Source: Nocardioides sp. Root240
GTDB taxonomy: Bacteria > Actinomycetota > Actinomycetes > Propionibacteriales > Nocardioidaceae
Direction: 5' to 3'
Length of the DNA: 64,000 bases
Assembly (NCBI RefSeq): GCF_001428825.1
Contig: NZ_LMIT01000011.1
Span: forward strand, 229,859 to 293,858
Position 1 is the stretch's first letter, and each line of letters opens with the position of its first letter. Below the pieces are notes generated by a model that ran no database searches, was not told the DNA's origin, and saw nothing but the letters and a program-made list of their open reading frames with translations. The translations under genes and the position numbers were made by a program. Positions 44,178 to 52,436 of this stretch are shown piece by piece.

Positions 44178-45853
44178 GCCGGCACCCCGGCGACCGGCCC
44201 GGCACTGGGGTCCGTCTGCGGCGACGGCGTGAACTCCACGACCGTGGCGCCGTCGAGCATCCGGACGTCGAAGTGACCGGCGTACGACGCGTCGTCGCGC
44301 TCGGGGAAGTCCTCGCGCCAGTGCGAGCCGCGGGTCTCCTGGCGCAGCGCAGCGGCGTCGGTCAGGGCGGCGGCGATGGTGACCAGGTTGGTGGTCTCCC
44401 ATGCCTCCTGGTCGACGACCTCGGCGGCGTCGCCCGCGAGCTTGTCGAGCACGACCGCGGCCTCGGCAAGGCCGTCGGAGCTGCGCAGGACGCCGGCCCG
44501 CGAGCTCATCGTCTCCTGCAGCTGCCTGCGCGCCGCGCCCGCGACCAGGCCGGCCGGGCGCTCATCGGCCACCGGCTCGGCCCACGCGCGCAGCTCGTCG
44601 GGCAGCACCGTGGCGATCCGGCGCGAGAACACCAGTCCGTCGAGCAGCGAGTTCGAGGCGAGCCGGTTGGCACCGTGGACGCCGGAGCAGGCCGCCTCGC
44701 CACTGGCGTAGAGACCGGGGACGTCGCTGCGGCCGTCGAGGTCGGTGCGCACCCCGCCGGACACGTAGTGGCACGCGGGGGCGACCGGGATCAGCTGCGT
44801 GACCGGGTCGACGCCGTGCGAGCGGGCCGTCGCGAGGATGGTCGGGAAGCGGCGCTCCCAGAACGCCGCGCCGAGGTGACGGGCGTCGAGCCACATGTGC
44901 GGACGGTCGGTCTCGAGCATCCGCTTCATGATCGCCTTGGCGACCACGTCGCGCGGGGCGAGGTCGGCGAGCTCGTGCACGCCCTGCATGAAACGGGTGC
45001 CCTCGTCGTCGACGAGGAAGGCGCCCTCGCCGCGGACCGCCTCGGAGATCAGCGGCTGCTGGCCGTGGGAGTCGGGGCCGAGGTACATCACCGTCGGGTG
45101 GAACTGCACGAACTCGAGGTCGCGCAGGGTCGCGCCCGCTCGCAGCGCGAGCGCCATGCCGTCGCCGGTCGAGACGGGCGGGTTCGTGGTCTGCGAGAAC
45201 ACCTGGCCGAAGCCGCCGCTGCACAGCACGACCGCCCGGCAGTGGACGGCGCCGACGCCGCCGCGCTGGCCCTCGCCCATCACGTGCAGGGTCACGCCCG
45301 CGACCCCGCCGTCGGCGGCGAGCAGCAGGTCGACCGCCAGCGCGTGCTGGATGACCTCGATGTCGGGCGCGGCCTCGATCGCGGCGACCAGGGCCCGCTG
45401 GATCTCCGCACCCGTCGCGTCGCCGCCGGCGTGCGCGATCCGGTCGCGGTGGTGGCCGCCCTCACGGGTCAGCGACAGCTCGCCGTCGGCCGTGTGGTCG
45501 AAGTTCGTGCCGAGCGCGATCAGCTCGTGGACCGCCTCCGGGCCCTCGTTGACGAGCACCCGGACCGCGTCCAGGTCGCAGGCGCCCGCACCGGCGACGA
45601 GGGTGTCGACCTCGTGCTGGTCCGGGGTGTCGCCCGGGCCGAGGGCTGCGGCGATGCCGCCCTGCGCCCACTGCGTCGAGCCCGCGGACAGCACGTCCTT
45701 GGTGACCACGAGGATCTTGTCGACGTGGCCGCGCAGTCGCAGGGCCGCGGTCAGGCCGGCGATGCCGCTGCCGACGATGACGACGTCGGCACGGGTCGTC
45801 CACCCCGGGGCGGGCGCAGTGAGCCGCCCGGGAAGACGCAGGTGTTCAGGCAT
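44174..45853 (-). CDS. nadB: L-aspartate oxidase
   Basis: NadB (559 residues) is the FAD enzyme that oxidises L-aspartate to iminoaspartate for quinolinate synthesis. The dinucleotide-binding fold VVIVGSGIAGLTAALRL, the TQWAQGGIAAALG motif, the HTADGELSLTREGGHHRDRIAHAGGDATG segment (cut here to its core) and GLYASGEAACSGVHGANRLASNSLLDGLVF identify the family. ATG start six bases after TAGCCT. It is probably the first gene of the nadB-nadC-coaX unit, though it may also be read from panD upstream (26-base gap). Confidence 0.95.
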   Translation of the reverse strand: MPEHLRLPGRLTAPAPGWTTRADVVIVGSGIAGLTAALRLRGHVDKILVVTKDVLSAGSTQWAQGGIAAALGPGDTPDQHEVDTLVAGAGACDLDAVRVLVNEGPEAVHELIALGTNFDHTADGELSLTREGGHHRDRIAHAGGDATGAEIQRALVAAIEAAPDIEVIQHALAVDLLLAADGGVAGVTLHVMGEGQRGGVGAVHCRAVVLCSGGFGQVFSQTTNPPVSTGDGMALALRAGATLRDLEFVQFHPTVMYLGPDSHGQQPLISEAVRGEGAFLVDDEGTRFMQGVHELADLAPRDVVAKAIMKRMLETDRPHMWLDARHLGAAFWERRFPTILATARSHGVDPVTQLIPVAPACHYVSGGVRTDLDGRSDVPGLYASGEAACSGVHGANRLASNSLLDGLVFSRRIATVLPDELRAWAEPVADERPAGLVAGAARRQLQETMSSRAGVLRSSDGLAEAAVVLDKLAGDAAEVVDQEAWETTNLVTIAAALTDAAALRQETRGSHWREDFPERDDASYAGHFDVRMLDGATVVEFTPSPQTDPSAGPVAGVPA

Positions 45854-45859
45854 CCCAGC

Positions 45860-45865
45860 AGGCTA
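45860..45865 (-). promoter_or_regulatory. candidate -10 box of nadBC-coaX (TAGCCT)
   Basis: TAGCCT lies six bases before the nadB ATG, in the 26-base gap after panD. The same hexamer and spacing occur before folP. Confidence 0.4.
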
Positions 45866-45879
45866 TCGACTCGCGCGGG

Positions 45880-46299
45880 TCAACGACCGGCGGTCACGTC
45901 GCCGCGGGACAGCGTCGGGTCGCCGAAGGTCTCGGCCGGGTCGAAGCCGGTGGCCATGATCTTGTTGTCGGCGTCGACGAAGACCACGTGCGGCTGGTAC
46001 TCCTTCGCCTCCTCGGTGGTCATCTGGCCGTAGCCGATCAGGATGACCAGGTCACCGGGGTGGACCAGTCGCGCGGCGGCACCGTTGATGCCGATCACGC
46101 CGCTGCCCCGCTCGCCGGCGATCGTGTAGGTCTCGAGCCGGGCGCCGTTGGTGATGTCGACGATGTGCACGAGCTCGCCGGCCAGCAGGTCGGCGGCCTC
46201 GAGCAGGTCCTCGTCGACGGTGACCGAGCCGACGTAGTGCAGGTCGGCCTGCGTGACCGTGGCACGGTGGATCTTGCTCTTCATCATGGTGCGCAGCAT
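45880..46299 (-). CDS. panD: aspartate 1-decarboxylase
   Basis: PanD (139 residues as proenzyme) makes beta-alanine for pantothenate. The self-cleavage site is Gly24-Ser25 (HYVGSVTV), where the serine becomes the pyruvoyl group. The N-terminal [16 protein letters not shown] and [22 protein letters not shown] are conserved. The ATG follows a GGGAGAAT ribosome-binding site. The C-terminal extension after VFVDADNKI is typical of actinobacteria and is where pyrazinoic acid acts on the mycobacterial enzyme. panC ends 40 bases upstream, so the genes form the panC-panD part of one operon. Confidence 0.96.
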   Translation of the reverse strand: MLRTMMKSKIHRATVTQADLHYVGSVTVDEDLLEAADLLAGELVHIVDITNGARLETYTIAGERGSGVIGINGAAARLVHPGDLVILIGYGQMTTEEAKEYQPHVVFVDADNKIMATGFDPAETFGDPTLSRGDVTAGR

Positions 46300-46339
46300 G
46301 GGGATTCTCCCTGGGTTTCAGTACTGCTTCGGAACTGCT

Positions 46340-47233
46340 TCAGAACTGCAGAGGCAGGTTGTCGATGAGCCGGGTCGTGCCGACCCGTGCCGCGACGAGG
46401 ACGCGGCCCTCGGTGCCCGCGTCGGGGTAGTCCGGCAGCTCGCCGAGCCCCGTGGTGGTGAGGGCGAGGTAGTCGAGCTCGACGCCCGGCGCCGCCGCCT
46501 TGAGGATGTTCATCGCGGCCCAGCGTGCCGCCGGGACGCCGTACGCCGCCCGCTCCTGCGCCGCGCGCAGCGCCCGGCTGAGGGCGACCGCCTGCTGGCG
46601 CTGCTCGGCGTCGAGGTAGCGGTTGCGGCTCGAGCGGGCCAACCCGTCGGGCTCGCGGTCGGTCGCACCACCGACGATCTCGATGCCCATGCAGAGGTCG
46701 GCGACCATTCGGCGGATCAGGGCGAGCTGCTGGTAGTCCTTCTCGCCGAAGACCGCGACGTCCGGCCGGACCAGGCCGAACAGCTTGGCGACGACCGTCA
46801 GCACGCCGCGGAAGTGGCCCGGACGGCTGGCGCCCTCGAACAGGTCGGCCAGCGGGCCGGGCTGGACGGTAACGGCCTCGGTCGCTGCACCGTCGTGCGG
46901 GACGCCGTCGGGGTACATCTCGGCGACGACCGGCGCGAACACCACGTCGACCCCCGCCGCCCCCGACAGCTCGAGGTCGGCGTCGAAGGTGCGCGGGTAG
47001 CGGTCGAGGTCCTCGCCGGCGCCGAACTGCAGCGGGTTCACGAAGATCGAGACCACCACCGTCCCGTCGCCACCGGCGCGCTCGCGGGCGATGCGCATCA
47101 GCGACGCGTGGCCCTCGTGCAGCGCACCCATGGTGGGCACGAACACGACCGGTCCGCTCGCGCGGCGCGCGCCGAGCAGCGCGTCGAGGTCCGTCCGGCT
47201 GCGCGCGACAGCCGGGGTCGTGGTGACCCTCAC
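46340..47233 (-). CDS. panC: pantothenate synthetase
   Basis: PanC (297 residues) joins pantoate and beta-alanine with ATP through a pantoyl-adenylate. The HIGH-type nucleotide motif is in [35 protein letters not shown] follows, and [12 protein letters not shown] and the late SSRNRYLD (KMSKS-like region) complete the family pattern. GTG start with a four-base overlap (GTGA) to the upstream DUF2520 gene, as in M. tuberculosis Rv3603c-panC. It provides substrate for coaX further along the run. Confidence 0.96.
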   Translation of the reverse strand: MRVTTTPAVARSRTDLDALLGARRASGPVVFVPTMGALHEGHASLMRIARERAGGDGTVVVSIFVNPLQFGAGEDLDRYPRTFDADLELSGAAGVDVVFAPVVAEMYPDGVPHDGAATEAVTVQPGPLADLFEGASRPGHFRGVLTVVAKLFGLVRPDVAVFGEKDYQQLALIRRMVADLCMGIEIVGGATDREPDGLARSSRNRYLDAEQRQQAVALSRALRAAQERAAYGVPAARWAAMNILKAAAPGVELDYLALTTTGLGELPDYPDAGTEGRVLVAARVGTTRLIDNLPLQF

Positions 47234-48327
47234 GCGTTCTCCGTGCGGCCCAGGCGGCCCAGGCGGCCCAGCCGCGACGGGAGGGCGCGCCGGTCGCCGT
47301 ACGCGCTGAGCACGGTGGCGATCTTCTGCGCCTGGATCGGGAGGAGGCGGCCGTCGGTGACGGAGCGGTCGAGGGTGGCCCACGCCATCGCGACGTACGA
47401 CGGCAGCGTGTCGGGCGCGTTGGTGGAGATGTCCTTGAGATGCGCCGCGACGGTCTGCACGTCGCCGCGGACGATCGGGCCGGTCAGGGCCGCGTCGCCG
47501 TGCTCGAGGGCGTTGTCGAGGGCCGCGTCGAGCAGCGGGCGCAGGGTGCCGGCCGGGTCGTCGACGCCGGCGGCGGCCAGCAGGCCCATCGCCTCGCTGA
47601 CGAGGGTGACCAGGTGGTTGGCGCCGTGGGCGAGGCCCGCGTGGTAGAGCGTGCGCATCTGCTCGGGCACCCAGTTGGCACGACCGCCGAGGTCGGCCAC
47701 GAGCTGCTCGGCGAGGTCGTGCTCGGCCGGGCCGGCGGTGAGGCCGAAGACGCAGCCGTGGAGGCGCTCGATGTCGACGGCCGTGCCGGTGAAGGTCATC
47801 GCCGGGTGCAGCGCGATGATCCGCGCACCGACGGCGGCGGCCGGCGCGAGCACGGCGAGGCCGTGGCGGCCCGAGGTGTGCGCGACGACCTGGCCCTCGC
47901 GGATGGCGCCGCTGTCGGACAGCACACGCACCACGTTCGGGAGCATGTCGTCGGGCACGGTCAGCAGCAGGAGGTCGGCCGCCCGGGCGACGTCGCTCGG
48001 CTTGTGCAGCGGGACACCGGGCAGCAGCTCGGCGGCACGGCGGCGGGAGGCGTCGGACTCACCGGCGGCGGCGACGACGGGGTGGCCGGCAGCGCGGAGA
48101 CCCGCGGCCAGGACAGCGCCGACGCGACCCGCGCCGACAACACCCACGCGCCGACCGGACGCGTCGGTTTGCGGCGTCGCGAGCGGCGTCAGATGGGTCT
48201 GCTGACCAGGCGTCCGATGCGAAGGCAGGCTGGGCGCCTGGTGAGCGTCGGCAACGCAGTCAGCGGGCCCAGCTGGCGTCGCGCAGCAGGCGGAAAGCGA
48301 CGTGTCCGGGCGCGGCTTCGTGGACAT
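47230..48327 (-). CDS. Rossmann-fold / DUF2520 domain protein (ketopantoate-reductase-like)
   Basis: The 365-residue protein has an N-terminal NAD(P)-binding fold ([23 protein letters not shown], about residues 61-84) and a C-terminal helical DUF2520 domain ([24 protein letters not shown]). It resembles 6-phosphogluconate- and ketopantoate-type dehydrogenases. Rv3603c, its positional counterpart, also precedes panC. A role in supplying pantoate is plausible but unproven. The first 55 residues are low in conservation, so the true start may be further in. Its last residues (LGRLGRLGR) come from a short tandem repeat. Confidence 0.85.
   Translation of the reverse strand: MSTKPRPDTSLSACCATPAGPADCVADAHQAPSLPSHRTPGQQTHLTPLATPQTDASGRRVGVVGAGRVGAVLAAGLRAAGHPVVAAAGESDASRRRAAELLPGVPLHKPSDVARAADLLLLTVPDDMLPNVVRVLSDSGAIREGQVVAHTSGRHGLAVLAPAAAVGARIIALHPAMTFTGTAVDIERLHGCVFGLTAGPAEHDLAEQLVADLGGRANWVPEQMRTLYHAGLAHGANHLVTLVSEAMGLLAAAGVDDPAGTLRPLLDAALDNALEHGDAALTGPIVRGDVQTVAAHLKDISTNAPDTLPSYVAMAWATLDRSVTDGRLLPIQAQKIATVLSAYGDRRALPSRLGRLGRLGRTENA
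47245..47271. repeat. three tandem copies of a 9-bp unit
   Basis: GCGGCCCAG is repeated three times without change in the 3' end of the DUF2520 gene and encodes LGR-LGR-LGR. Copy number changes would add or remove residues without shifting frame. Confidence 0.9.
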
Positions 48328-48493
48328 CGTGAACCTTTCGTTCCCGTCCCGCCGACCACTGCCGCCCGGGGGCGTCAGCCGGTGTGGGTACCGGACGTTG
48401 TGCTCAAGAGGTGCGCCCCGGGGTTCCGGGACGAGTCAACGGTACGCCGCCGCGGAGGCTCGCGGAAACGGTTCCGACCGGTGGTTTGGGTCA

Positions 48494-48512
48494 CACGGTC
48501 CCGGGGGCCGTG
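48494..48512 (-). terminator. hairpin after the coiled-coil membrane gene
   Basis: CACGG and CCGTG pair, extended inward by a G-T pair and two more G-C pairs. It sits four bases past the stop of the gene at 48517. The 190-base space between 48328 and 48516 must also hold the promoter of the DUF2520-panC operon, which I could not locate. Confidence 0.42.
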
Positions 48513-48516
48513 AGGA

Positions 48517-49110
48517 TCAGGCCGTGCGGCCCTTCTGCCAGGCCCGCGCGGCGGCGCGCTCGGCCTGCAGCTCGCTAGTGAGGACGTCGAGCTCGGCCTC
48601 GAGCTCGGCGACCCGGACGACGGCCTGCTGGGCCCGCTCGTCAGCGTCGGCGAGGCGGCCCGTGAGCCGCTCGAGCTCGCGCTGGGTCTCGTCGGCACGG
48701 TCGCGGAACTCCGAGACCTCGCGACGGGCGTCGGCCAGCTCGGAGGCGGCATCGCCCAGGCGCTTCTCGAGCCGGGAGATGGTGGCGTCGCGGCGGGCGA
48801 GCTTGCCCGTCATGTCGGCGGCGAACTCGACGTTCTCCGCCGTACGGGCCTCGGTGAGGCCGGCGTAGGCCCGGGCCTGCTGCGCACGGTCGCGCGCGGC
48901 CTCCTCGCGGGAGTCCATCAGCTCGGAGTGGGTGATCTTGGTGGCGACGGCGCCGAGCACGACGGCCGTCAGGGCGGCGACGGTGACGAAGAGCCAGGAT
49001 CCGGTCAGGGCCGTGGCGACGACGATGACTGCCGATCCCACGATGAGGAGCGCGGCGACCACGAGACGGGTCGACCGCTGGCGACGACGGTTGCCGACTG
49101 GGGAAGTCAT
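48517..49110 (-). CDS. membrane protein with long C-terminal coiled coil
   Basis: The 197-residue protein has a basic N-terminus, two membrane segments (about residues 15-35 and 38-56) and a long charged coiled coil from about residue 65 to the end (RLEKRLGDAASELADARREVSEFRD and AVVRVAELEAELDVLTSELQ). By position it matches Rv3604c of M. tuberculosis, between the DUF2520 and DUF3180 genes. Function unknown; a structural or scaffolding role at the membrane is possible. TAACGT lies six bases before the ATG. Confidence 0.72.
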   Translation of the reverse strand: MTSPVGNRRRQRSTRLVVAALLIVGSAVIVVATALTGSWLFVTVAALTAVVLGAVATKITHSELMDSREEAARDRAQQARAYAGLTEARTAENVEFAADMTGKLARRDATISRLEKRLGDAASELADARREVSEFRDRADETQRELERLTGRLADADERAQQAVVRVAELEAELDVLTSELQAERAAARAWQKGRTA

Positions 49111-49116
49111 ACCAGC

Positions 49117-49122
49117 ACGTTA
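49117..49122 (-). promoter_or_regulatory. candidate -10 box (TAACGT)
   Basis: TAACGT lies six bases before the ATG of the coiled-coil membrane protein gene. The rest of the gap to 49186 shows nothing clear. Confidence 0.3.
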
Positions 49123-49186
49123 TGCCTCACAGGCGGGATGCGACGGGCGACACGCTCGTCACACCTGTCACAACAGCAACAGGGCC

Positions 49187-49678
49187 TCAGTGATCGGCGC
49201 CCTCGTCGTCGCGGACCCGGCAGGCCCGCTCGAGGAGCAGCGCGGCGACGAGCGCGACCACGCCGCAGCCCACGGCCGCGAGCGAACCGGTGATCCGCTG
49301 GTCGGCCTGCTCGGCGGCGTCACCGATCCAGCTGATGGCGTAGCCGGCGTACCCGCCCGAGACGAGAGCGGCGACCAGGGCGCTGGCACGGGCCAGGACC
49401 AGGCGGTTGACGGCCTGGTGGGCCTCCAGCCGCTCGTGGCGGACGTGGACGGCACGGTGGGTGATCCAGGCGACGTAGCCGAGGATGGCGCCGAGCAGGA
49501 GCAGGGCCAGGGGCTGGCCGACGGAGACCAGGGGCGGCACGAAGCCGAGCCGGTCCGCGACGGGGTGGAATCCCCAGCCGCCGACGACACCGACCACCGC
49601 CCAGCCGAGCAGGGTCAGGGCCGAGGTGGGCCGTACGGATCCGGACGGGGGCTCCGGCGGCCCGCCCGTGGAGCTCAC
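49187..49678 (-). CDS. DUF3180 membrane protein
   Basis: The 163-residue protein has four hydrophobic segments (about residues 18-38, 47-67, 90-110 and 125-148) with the charged patch HRAVHVRHERLEAHQAVNRLVLARASALV between the second and third. This matches DUF3180, which follows folK in many actinobacteria (Rv3605c). Function unknown. The GTG overlaps the folK stop by four bases (GTGA), so it is the last gene of the folP-folB-folK unit. Confidence 0.85.
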   Translation of the reverse strand: MSSTGGPPEPPSGSVRPTSALTLLGWAVVGVVGGWGFHPVADRLGFVPPLVSVGQPLALLLLGAILGYVAWITHRAVHVRHERLEAHQAVNRLVLARASALVAALVSGGYAGYAISWIGDAAEQADQRITGSLAAVGCGVVALVAALLLERACRVRDDEGADH

Positions 49679-50244
49679 TCGAGCTCGAGGACCAGGTCCG
49701 GGCGCGGGGTGAGGCCGTCGGTGCCGACCTTCGCCAGCAGCTCGGCGACCGGGCCGCGGTCGAGGAACTCGGCGTCCGGCTCGAGGTCGAGCCACGGCTG
49801 GAGGACGAAGGCGCGCTCGTGGGCCCGCGGGTGCGGGAGCTTGAGCTCCTCCTTGTCGCTGCGCCGGTCGCCGACGACGATCAGGTCGACGTCGAGCGTG
49901 CGGGGAGCGTTCTTGGTCTCGCTGCGCAGGCGGTCGAAGGCGTCCTCGATGGCCAGCGCGCGGTCGATCAGCCGGTGGGCCGACAGGGTGGTGTCGGCGA
50001 GGATCACCGCGTTGAGGAACGGCTGGGAGTCCGGCGGGCAGTCGACCGGCGCGGTCTCGTAGACCGGCGAGACGCCCGTGACCCAGACGTTGGGGGTGTC
50101 GGCCAGGGCGTCGACGCCGCCCTGGAGGTTGGTGAAGCGCTCACCGAGGTTGGAACCCAGCGCGATCACCATTCGCCGGATCGGCCGCATCTCGCCGGTG
50201 AGGGTGTCCGTGTCGATGATGTTCGGGTTCGGGGTCTCGGTCAT
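49675..50244 (-). CDS. folK: 2-amino-4-hydroxy-6-hydroxymethyldihydropteridine diphosphokinase
   Basis: FolK (189 residues) transfers pyrophosphate from ATP to the pterin alcohol, giving the substrate of FolP. The signatures VIALGSNLGERFTNLQGGVDAL, VSPVYETAPVDCPPDSQPFLNAV, and the HPPK motif NAPRTLDVDLIVVGD are complete. The N-terminus has a 22-residue extension before the first strand, so the start could be at an internal ATG (MRPIRRMVIALGS). The ATG overlaps folB by four bases (ATGA). Confidence 0.95.
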   Translation of the reverse strand: MTETPNPNIIDTDTLTGEMRPIRRMVIALGSNLGERFTNLQGGVDALADTPNVWVTGVSPVYETAPVDCPPDSQPFLNAVILADTTLSAHRLIDRALAIEDAFDRLRSETKNAPRTLDVDLIVVGDRRSDKEELKLPHPRAHERAFVLQPWLDLEPDAEFLDRGPVAELLAKVGTDGLTPRPDLVLELE

Positions 50245-50651
50245 GCTGGGGCCTCTTCCTTGCCGGTTCGGTTTCCCGCTGCGTCCCCCGCCTCACGGTG
50301 GCGGGTGATGGTCAGGCGCACGTCGGCGAACGTCGCCTGGATCGGCGCGTCCGGCTTGTGCACCGTCACTCGCGCCCATTCAACACGACGGTCCAACAGA
50401 ACGACATCGGCTATCCGCTGGGCGAGGGTCTCGATGAGATCCACCGGGTCCCGCTCCACGGCGGCGACCACCCGGTCGACCAGTCCGCCGTAGTCCACGG
50501 TCTCGGCCAGGTCGTCGCTCGCGGCGGCAGGCCGGGTGTCGACACCCAGCGTGAGGTCGATCGTGAAGACCTGGCCGTCGCGGCGCTCGTGGTCGAAGAC
50601 GCCGTGGTGGGCGAAGCACTCGATGCCGAGGATGCTCAGCTCGTCGGTCAC
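50241..50651 (-). CDS. folB: dihydroneopterin aldolase
   Basis: FolB (136 residues) cleaves dihydroneopterin to the hydroxymethyl pterin used by FolK. The core features IECFAHHGVFDHERRDGQVFTIDLTL, VDYGGLVDRVVAAVERDPVDLIETLAQRIAD (in parts) and VTVHKPDAPIQATFADV fit the tunnel-fold family, with the catalytic Lys in HKP. The 15-residue tail is poorly conserved. GTG start. The gap to folP holds a 162-bp MITE-like element, so the folP-folB link is looser here than usual. Confidence 0.95.
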   Translation of the reverse strand: MTDELSILGIECFAHHGVFDHERRDGQVFTIDLTLGVDTRPAAASDDLAETVDYGGLVDRVVAAVERDPVDLIETLAQRIADVVLLDRRVEWARVTVHKPDAPIQATFADVRLTITRHREAGDAAGNRTGKEEAPA

Positions 50652-50653
50652 CT

Positions 50654-50815
50654 GTGTTCATCCCCGGCGGTTCGTCGAAGGCGGCCCGTGTTCCGGGTGC
50701 GTGCATCGCAAGGCACCGGCGCGCAGCCATACCGGGTCGTCTCGCAAGCGTCGGCAACGCCGCGAGGTGCGTGCCCGGGACGCGGGGTGCCCGATGAACC
50801 TCCGGTGATGAACAC
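50654..50815. mobile_element. MITE-like element with 24-bp imperfect inverted ends
   Basis: The left end (50654-50677, GTGTTCATCCCCGGCGGTTC...) and the right end (50792-50815) are inverted repeats matching at about 20 of 24 bases. The interior is GC-rich, has no convincing gene and also shows some self-complementarity. The element fills the folP-folB gap exactly: it ends next to the folP TAG and starts two bases past the folB GTG. A 2-base CT flanks both sides. It could alternatively be a structured RNA leader for folB. Confidence 0.55.
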
Positions 50816-51679
50816 CTAGTGCCTCTCGTGTCGCTCCGCTGCCCGAACAGCGGGTTGTCCGGACCACTGTGCCGCAACGGCCAAGGCGTCGCGGTGAGCG
50901 CGCACATCGTGGACCCTCAGGCACCAGACGGCGGTTCCGCCCAGGCCCGCGCTCAGCAGGGCGCTGATCGCGACACCGGCCGCCTCGCGCTCGCCGACCG
51001 GCCGGGGCTCGCCGTCGGGGCCCTCCAGCAGGCGGCCGAGGAAGGTCTTGCGGCTGGCGCCGACCAGCAGCGGGAAGCCGAGGGAGACCTCGTCGAGGTG
51101 GCGCAGCAGCTCCCAGTTGTGCTCGGCGAGCTTGGCGAAGCCCAGACCGGGGTCGAGGACGATGCGGTCCTCGGCCACGCCGGCCGCGCGGATCACCTCG
51201 ACCCGCTGCTCGAGCTCCTCGGCGACGGCGCGGACCACGCCGCCGTCGTACTGCGTGAACTGCTGCATGGTGTCGCTGTGGGCGCGCCAGTGCATGGCGA
51301 CGTAGGTCGCACCGGTCTGCGCGACGACGTCGAGGATCGCCGGGTCGGCGAGGCCGCCGGAGACGTCGTTGACGATGCTGGCGCCGGCAGCGAGGGCGCG
51401 GGCGGCGACCTCGGCCCGCATGGTGTCGACCGAGACCGTCGCGCCGCGGGCGGCGAGCGCCTCGATCACGGGTACGACGCGGTCGATCTCCTCCGCGAGC
51501 AGGGGCCGGGTCGCGCCCGGCCGGGTGGACTCGCCCCCGACGTCGAGGATGTCGGCGCCGTCGGCCAGCAGCTGGAGCCCGTGGGCGACGGCGCGCTCGG
51601 GGTCGTCGTACCGACCACCGTCGGAGAAGGAGTCGGGGGTGACGTTGACGACCCCCATCACGAGCGGCAGCCCAGTCAT
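50816..51679 (-). CDS. folP: dihydropteroate synthase
   Basis: FolP (287 residues) joins the pterin pyrophosphate with p-aminobenzoate; it is the sulfonamide target. The TIM-barrel signatures GVVNVTPDSFSDGGRY, DILDVGGESTRPGAT, SIVNDVSGGLADPAIL and the later DPGLGFAKL and LVGASRKTFLGRLL are all present. The last few residues are histidine/arginine-rich. ATG start six bases after TAGCCT. In M. tuberculosis folE lies directly upstream; here the glycan island B separates folP from folE. Confidence 0.96.
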   Translation of the reverse strand: MTGLPLVMGVVNVTPDSFSDGGRYDDPERAVAHGLQLLADGADILDVGGESTRPGATRPLLAEEIDRVVPVIEALAARGATVSVDTMRAEVAARALAAGASIVNDVSGGLADPAILDVVAQTGATYVAMHWRAHSDTMQQFTQYDGGVVRAVAEELEQRVEVIRAAGVAEDRIVLDPGLGFAKLAEHNWELLRHLDEVSLGFPLLVGASRKTFLGRLLEGPDGEPRPVGEREAAGVAISALLSAGLGGTAVWCLRVHDVRAHRDALAVAAQWSGQPAVRAAERHERH

Positions 51680-51685
51680 GGGCCG

Positions 51686-51691
51686 AGGCTA
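51686..51691 (-). promoter_or_regulatory. candidate -10 box of folP (TAGCCT)
   Basis: TAGCCT lies six bases before the folP ATG, so the fol genes after the island may have a promoter of their own. Confidence 0.42.
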
Positions 51692-51698
51692 TCGGGGC

Positions 51699-52436
51699 TC
51701 ACGGGCGCGGACCGCCCGCAGGCCCGCCGGTCACGTGCTGCACGAAGCGACGGTAGAAGGCCGGCGTGTAGTGGAAGGGCGCCGGGCCCCACTGGTGCTG
51801 CGACGCCGCGAGCAGCTCGGCGTCGTCGTAGCGCCAGAACTGCTCGGGCTCGAGGTCCTGCTCCATGCGGGCGTGCACGCTCTCGAGGAACTCGTTGGAC
51901 CGCCGGATCCGCTGCGGGTTGTAGAACGCGGGGAACTCGGCACCGGGGCCGTCGAACTCGGTCGCCCAGCGGACCCGGTTGATGCGCACCCGCTCCCGGA
52001 TCCCGGCCGCGTCGACGGCCGCCACGAACCGGGCCCACGCGGCGGTCCACCGCGCGAGGGCGTCCGGGGTGTTGGGCCGGACCAGCTCGCAGTGGGAGAT
52101 GTCGGCGCCGGCCGAGACGAACTCGCTCGACCGGGTCGCGGTCCCTCCGTCGGGAGCCACGACGAGGGCGAACCGCTCCTCGATGCAGTCGACGACGAGC
52201 AGGTCGACGTCGGCCGTCTCCAGCCACGGCACGAACGCCTTCTCGAGGTCCATCGCCACCACGGAACGCTGGAACGGCGAGCTGATGGCGGACAGGTCCA
52301 CCCCGGTGAACGGCGTCGGCGACATGACGCTGGCCAGCGCGCTCCGGGCGAAGTACGCCGCCGGCTTGCCCAGCGCGTCCTCGTGGAGCCCGAAGGCGTC
52401 GCGGGAGACGCAGCTCCCGAGGATCCCGACCTTCAC
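51699..52436 (-). CDS. DUF6270-family protein, island B copy
   Basis: The 245-residue protein starts with KVGILGSCVSRDAF, the DUF6270 signature, and continues with LASVMSPTPFTGVDLSAISSP, DVDLLVVDCIEERFALVV and the late FHYTPAFYRRFVQHV. These blocks align in order with the 382-residue paralogue at 34432, but the identity between the two is low outside them and this copy lacks the long C-terminal part. The GTG overlaps the upstream glycosyltransferase stop by four bases (GTGA), so it is co-translated with it. Function unknown; the coupling suggests that it acts on the same glycan. Confidence 0.78.
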   Translation of the reverse strand: MKVGILGSCVSRDAFGLHEDALGKPAAYFARSALASVMSPTPFTGVDLSAISSPFQRSVVAMDLEKAFVPWLETADVDLLVVDCIEERFALVVAPDGGTATRSSEFVSAGADISHCELVRPNTPDALARWTAAWARFVAAVDAAGIRERVRINRVRWATEFDGPGAEFPAFYNPQRIRRSNEFLESVHARMEQDLEPEQFWRYDDAELLAASQHQWGPAPFHYTPAFYRRFVQHVTGGPAGGPRP

